Position numbers and translations under genes: made by a program
Notes under the pieces: generated by a model
The model's input: the letters and a program-made list of their open reading frames with translations, nothing else
What the model was told of the DNA's origin: nothing
Databases searched by the model: none
Assembly (NCBI GenBank): GCA_027019465.1
Contig: JALUWM010000141.1
Span: forward strand, 1 to 32,105
DNA length: 32,105 nucleotides
Source: Campylobacterales bacterium
GTDB lineage: Bacteria; Campylobacterota; Campylobacteria; Campylobacterales; Nautiliaceae
Reading direction: 5' to 3'
In this document: positions 29,516 to 32,105 of the stretch, in pieces
Layout: each line of letters begins with the position of its first letter
Position numbering within the stretch: position 1 is the first letter of the stretch

Positions 29516-31058
29516 TATTTTCCTTTAAAAGTTCTTTTGCATAATCAAGTGCTTTTTGAGATTTCTCTTTTCCGCCTATGATTCTTGCTATTTCTTTTAT
29601 TCTTCCGTTTTTATTCAGCTCTTTTACAAAAGATTTATTCTCTTTTTTTGTTACCAAAAAGTGTTTATTTGCCACACTTGCAAGCTGAGGCTGATGGGAA
29701 ATAGCAAAAATCTGATATTTTTTGCTAAGAAGTTTTAACACCTCAGCCACACTCATACTCTCTTCACCGCTCAAATTGGCATCTATTTCATCTAAAAAAA
29801 GCGTTTTTTCTTCATTTGTATATTCAAGTTTTGCTCCAAGCAGTGCAACTCTAAGCCTGTTAAACTCTCCTGTTGAAATAGCATTTATATCAATATCATT
29901 AAGAATTATTTTTGCTTCACTTTCCCCTAGTTCATATAAAAAAGTTTTATTTAAAACCATTTTAACTTCTGGCATATAAAGTTTTTTTAAAAAATAATTA
30001 ATCTTTTCTTCAAATATTTTTAAAACTTCCACTCTTTTTTGATGCAAATAAGAGGCTTTTTGTTTTAACTCTTCTTTAAGTTCTTTAATCTCTTTTTGCA
30101 AATTCTCTTTTTCAAAAGAAATATTTTCAAGAGCACTAAGCTCTTTTTGCTTTTCTTCGGCATAATTAAGTGCCTCTTCAATAGAACCGAATTTTCTTAT
30201 AAGTTCTTGAAGTTTTGAAAGTCTGTCTAAAACTTCTTCAATATCAATACTTTGTAAAAATTCTTCTTTTTCATAAGCTTTATCTAAGGAAATTCTAAGC
30301 TCATTCATAGCTGTTGAAAAAAATTCATTTTCAAAATCTATCATTTCCAAGAATTCATAAATTTTATTTTCAAATTCAAATATTTTTTCTACTTCAAAAG
30401 CCTTTTCTTTTATTTTTTCTAGTTTTGAAAGGTCTTTTTTTATATGCATAAGTTCATCAAACTCTTCTACTTTAGGATTTATAGCATTAATTTTATCAAG
30501 TTCAAATTTTAAAAATTCGACTCTTTCTTTTGCTGTTTTTTCTTTATTTAAAATTTCATTTAACTGTTTTTGTTTTTCTTTGTATTTTGAAAATTCTTTT
30601 TTATAATCTTCCAACTTAACATAATAATTTTTCTCTTTAACAATTTTATCTAAAACTGAAATTATATTTTCATTTTTAAATTCTTCAATTTCCCTTAAAG
30701 AGAGATAATCTATAAATTCATCTGCAATTTTTCTTATTACTTTTTTACTGACAGCTTGATTGTTTATAAAATATCTGTTTTTATTTTTCTTAATTTGTCT
30801 AAAAATTATCTCTTCATCATTTTCAAGCCCATATTTTTCCAAATCTATTTTATTATTTACAATGGCTTCACTAATTTTTGCATTTACATCAAAATATCCG
30901 AAAATAGATAAAATCCCTCTAATCAAAACAGACTTTCCAGCTCCACTTGGACCTGTAAAAACGATTAAACCTTTGCTAAATTCCATTTCAATTTCATTAA
31001 ATTCAAGCTCAACTTCTTCAAAAGTAACATACTCTTTTATATAAACTCTCTCTAACAT
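29508..31058 (-). CDS. recN: DNA repair protein RecN (SMC-like ATPase)
   Basis: Walker A GPSGAGKSVLIRGI, long central coiled coil, STGEFNRLRVALLGAKLE signature, Walker B TLFLDEIDANLSGEE, ISHQPQLASVANKHF; adjacent nadK. Confidence 0.92.
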   Translation of the reverse strand: MLERVYIKEYVTFEEVELEFNEIEMEFSKGLIVFTGPSGAGKSVLIRGILSIFGYFDVNAKISEAIVNNKIDLEKYGLENDEEIIFRQIKKNKNRYFINNQAVSKKVIRKIADEFIDYLSLREIEEFKNENIISVLDKIVKEKNYYVKLEDYKKEFSKYKEKQKQLNEILNKEKTAKERVEFLKFELDKINAINPKVEEFDELMHIKKDLSKLEKIKEKAFEVEKIFEFENKIYEFLEMIDFENEFFSTAMNELRISLDKAYEKEEFLQSIDIEEVLDRLSKLQELIRKFGSIEEALNYAEEKQKELSALENISFEKENLQKEIKELKEELKQKASYLHQKRVEVLKIFEEKINYFLKKLYMPEVKMVLNKTFLYELGESEAKIILNDIDINAISTGEFNRLRVALLGAKLEYTNEEKTLFLDEIDANLSGEESMSVAEVLKLLSKKYQIFAISHQPQLASVANKHFLVTKKENKSFVKELNKNGRIKEIARIIGGKEKSQKALDYAKELLKENNG

Positions 31059-31882
31059 TTACCCTCACCCCAATTAAGCTTTTCTCTTAAAACATCAAAA
31101 TAATTTCTCTCAACCCTATGAATCAATTTTGCTTTTCTTTTTGCTTTTTTTAATATAATTTTATCATCAAGTGAATAAATTTCCTGTCCGTCTATTATAA
31201 GCTTTGAAATATTTTCTTTTACAGATGCCGTAATAATAAAATCACTAGGCAAAACAAGAGGCCTTTGCGATAGAGAATGCGGACATATAGGTGTGAGTAT
31301 AAAACTCTCCGTCAACGGATATACAACAGGACCTCCTGCACTTAAATTATAAGCCGTAGAGCCTGTGGGAGTTGAAAATATAAGTCCGTCACCTCTATAA
31401 GTATTTAAAAATCTCTCATTTGTATCAACCTGAATATTTATCATAGAAGATATTACATCTTTACTTATTACAACATCGTTAAAAGCATATAGAGTTTTGT
31501 TTTTATATCCTATTTCAATAACCATTCTTTCATCAATTCTATAATTTTTGTTTAAAAAATCTTTAATAAATTCTTCTATATTATCAGGATTGATATCTGT
31601 CAAAAATCCTAAATTCCCTGCATTTATACCAAGAATTGGCTTATCAAACTTATAAGCTCTTCTTGAGACTGAAATAAGAGTTCCATCTCCACCAAGTGCT
31701 ACAATAAAATCGACCTGTTTACACATACTCTCAAATTCAACACCTAAAAGCCCTATAGCTTTTGCTGACACTAAATCAATTAAAACTTCTATATTATATT
31801 TTTCAAAAACAGATTTTATTTTTAAAAACATATCTTTTATTTTTAGCGTATCTTTTGGCTTTAAAACAAATCCGGCTTTCAT
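31052..31882 (-). CDS. nadK: NAD kinase
   Basis: VALGGDGTLISVSRRA, GINAGNLGFLTDI, YRGDGLIFSTPTGSTAYNLSAGGPVVYP. Confidence 0.95.
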   Translation of the reverse strand: MKAGFVLKPKDTLKIKDMFLKIKSVFEKYNIEVLIDLVSAKAIGLLGVEFESMCKQVDFIVALGGDGTLISVSRRAYKFDKPILGINAGNLGFLTDINPDNIEEFIKDFLNKNYRIDERMVIEIGYKNKTLYAFNDVVISKDVISSMINIQVDTNERFLNTYRGDGLIFSTPTGSTAYNLSAGGPVVYPLTESFILTPICPHSLSQRPLVLPSDFIITASVKENISKLIIDGQEIYSLDDKIILKKAKRKAKLIHRVERNYFDVLREKLNWGEGKC

Positions 31883-31900
31883 AATAACCTTTTTTATAAA

Positions 31901-31906
31901 ATTATA
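31901..31906 (-). promoter_or_regulatory. -10 element (TATAAT) for nadK-recN operon
   Basis: Minus strand reads ctttgaTATAATtttataaaaaaggttattATG-nadK. Confidence 0.45.
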
Positions 31907-31941
31907 TCAAAGATAATTTTTTATTATAAGTGGAAAAATAT

Positions 31942-31970
31942 TTGCCTTTAATAAAATTTTGCACTATAAT
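31942..31970 (+). promoter_or_regulatory. Sigma70-type promoter (TTGCCT-N17-TATAAT) for an off-window gene
   Basis: TTGCCT at 31942-31947, 17 bp spacer, TATAAT at 31965-31970, divergent to nadK. Confidence 0.55.
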
Positions 31971-32036
31971 ACTGAAAAAAGCAATCCTATAATAAATAAA
32001 GGTTTTTAGCAAAAAATCACTAAAAAGCCAATAAGG

Positions 32037-32105
32037 ATGTGTAAAAAAGTAACAACAGATTTTCAAAGAGCACTTCAAGGGAATTTCCTTGAAGGTAGTT
32101 TGCTT
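32037..32105 (+). CDS. Possible start of a CDS continuing beyond the window (MCKKVTTDFQRALQGNFLEGSLL...)
   Basis: ATG at 32037 opens a 23-codon stop-free frame to the edge, about 65 nt downstream of a good promoter. SD spacing is poor and no family was recognised. Confidence 0.35.
   Translation, partial: MCKKVTTDFQRALQGNFLEGSLL
32073..32094. repeat. Inverted repeat CTTCAAGG-GAATTT-CCTTGAAG
   Basis: Perfect 8 bp arms around a 6 nt loop whose centre is AATT. Confidence 0.8.

Noticed and set aside
1-32105. CRISPR array, tRNA/rRNA genes, or complete IS element
   Set aside because: No regularly spaced repeats, tRNA cloverleaf, rRNA-like sequence or recognisable transposase was found by reading the window.

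Overview
AT-rich window with dense, mostly chromosomal bacterial gene content. Codon habits and gene neighbourhoods (recN-nadK, secA flanked by lolA and a lolC/E-type gene, dapA-SDR-pgsA-rseP) suggest Campylobacterota; this placement is inference. About 22 genes are complete, one CDS is truncated at the left edge, and one possible CDS runs off the right edge. Left block (+, 1-12770): an apparently polycistronic run of PDH E1alpha/E1beta/E2/E3, a PMA-type P-type H+-ATPase, an MgtC/DUF4010 membrane protein, archaeal-type class I fructose-bisphosphate aldolase, PEP synthase and a TTHA0252-like beta-CASP RNase, with many 4-14 nt overlaps. Middle block (-, 12777-17748): aldo/keto reductase, YggS, RseP, PgsA, an ENR-type SDR and DapA. 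Next is a divergent RND efflux cassette (TolC-like -, MFP + and RND +). Right block: LolC/E-type permease and SecA (-), LolA (+), HIT (-), then NadK-RecN-unknown-MTH1187 (-). No rRNA, tRNA, CRISPR array or complete mobile element was seen. Best leads: (1) a G-depleted heptamer/CCATCCA-like repeat tract inside the PDH E2 linker, able to cause frameshifts; (2) a P-type H+-ATPase translationally coupled to an MgtC/DUF4010 protein, resembling mgtCB; (3) tandem E3-binding-like domains in E2; (4) an uncharacterised protein downstream of recN that may be a degenerate GGDEF; (5) a clear promoter, leader and hairpin entering an unidentified gene at the right edge. Nothing here proves a wholly new system.
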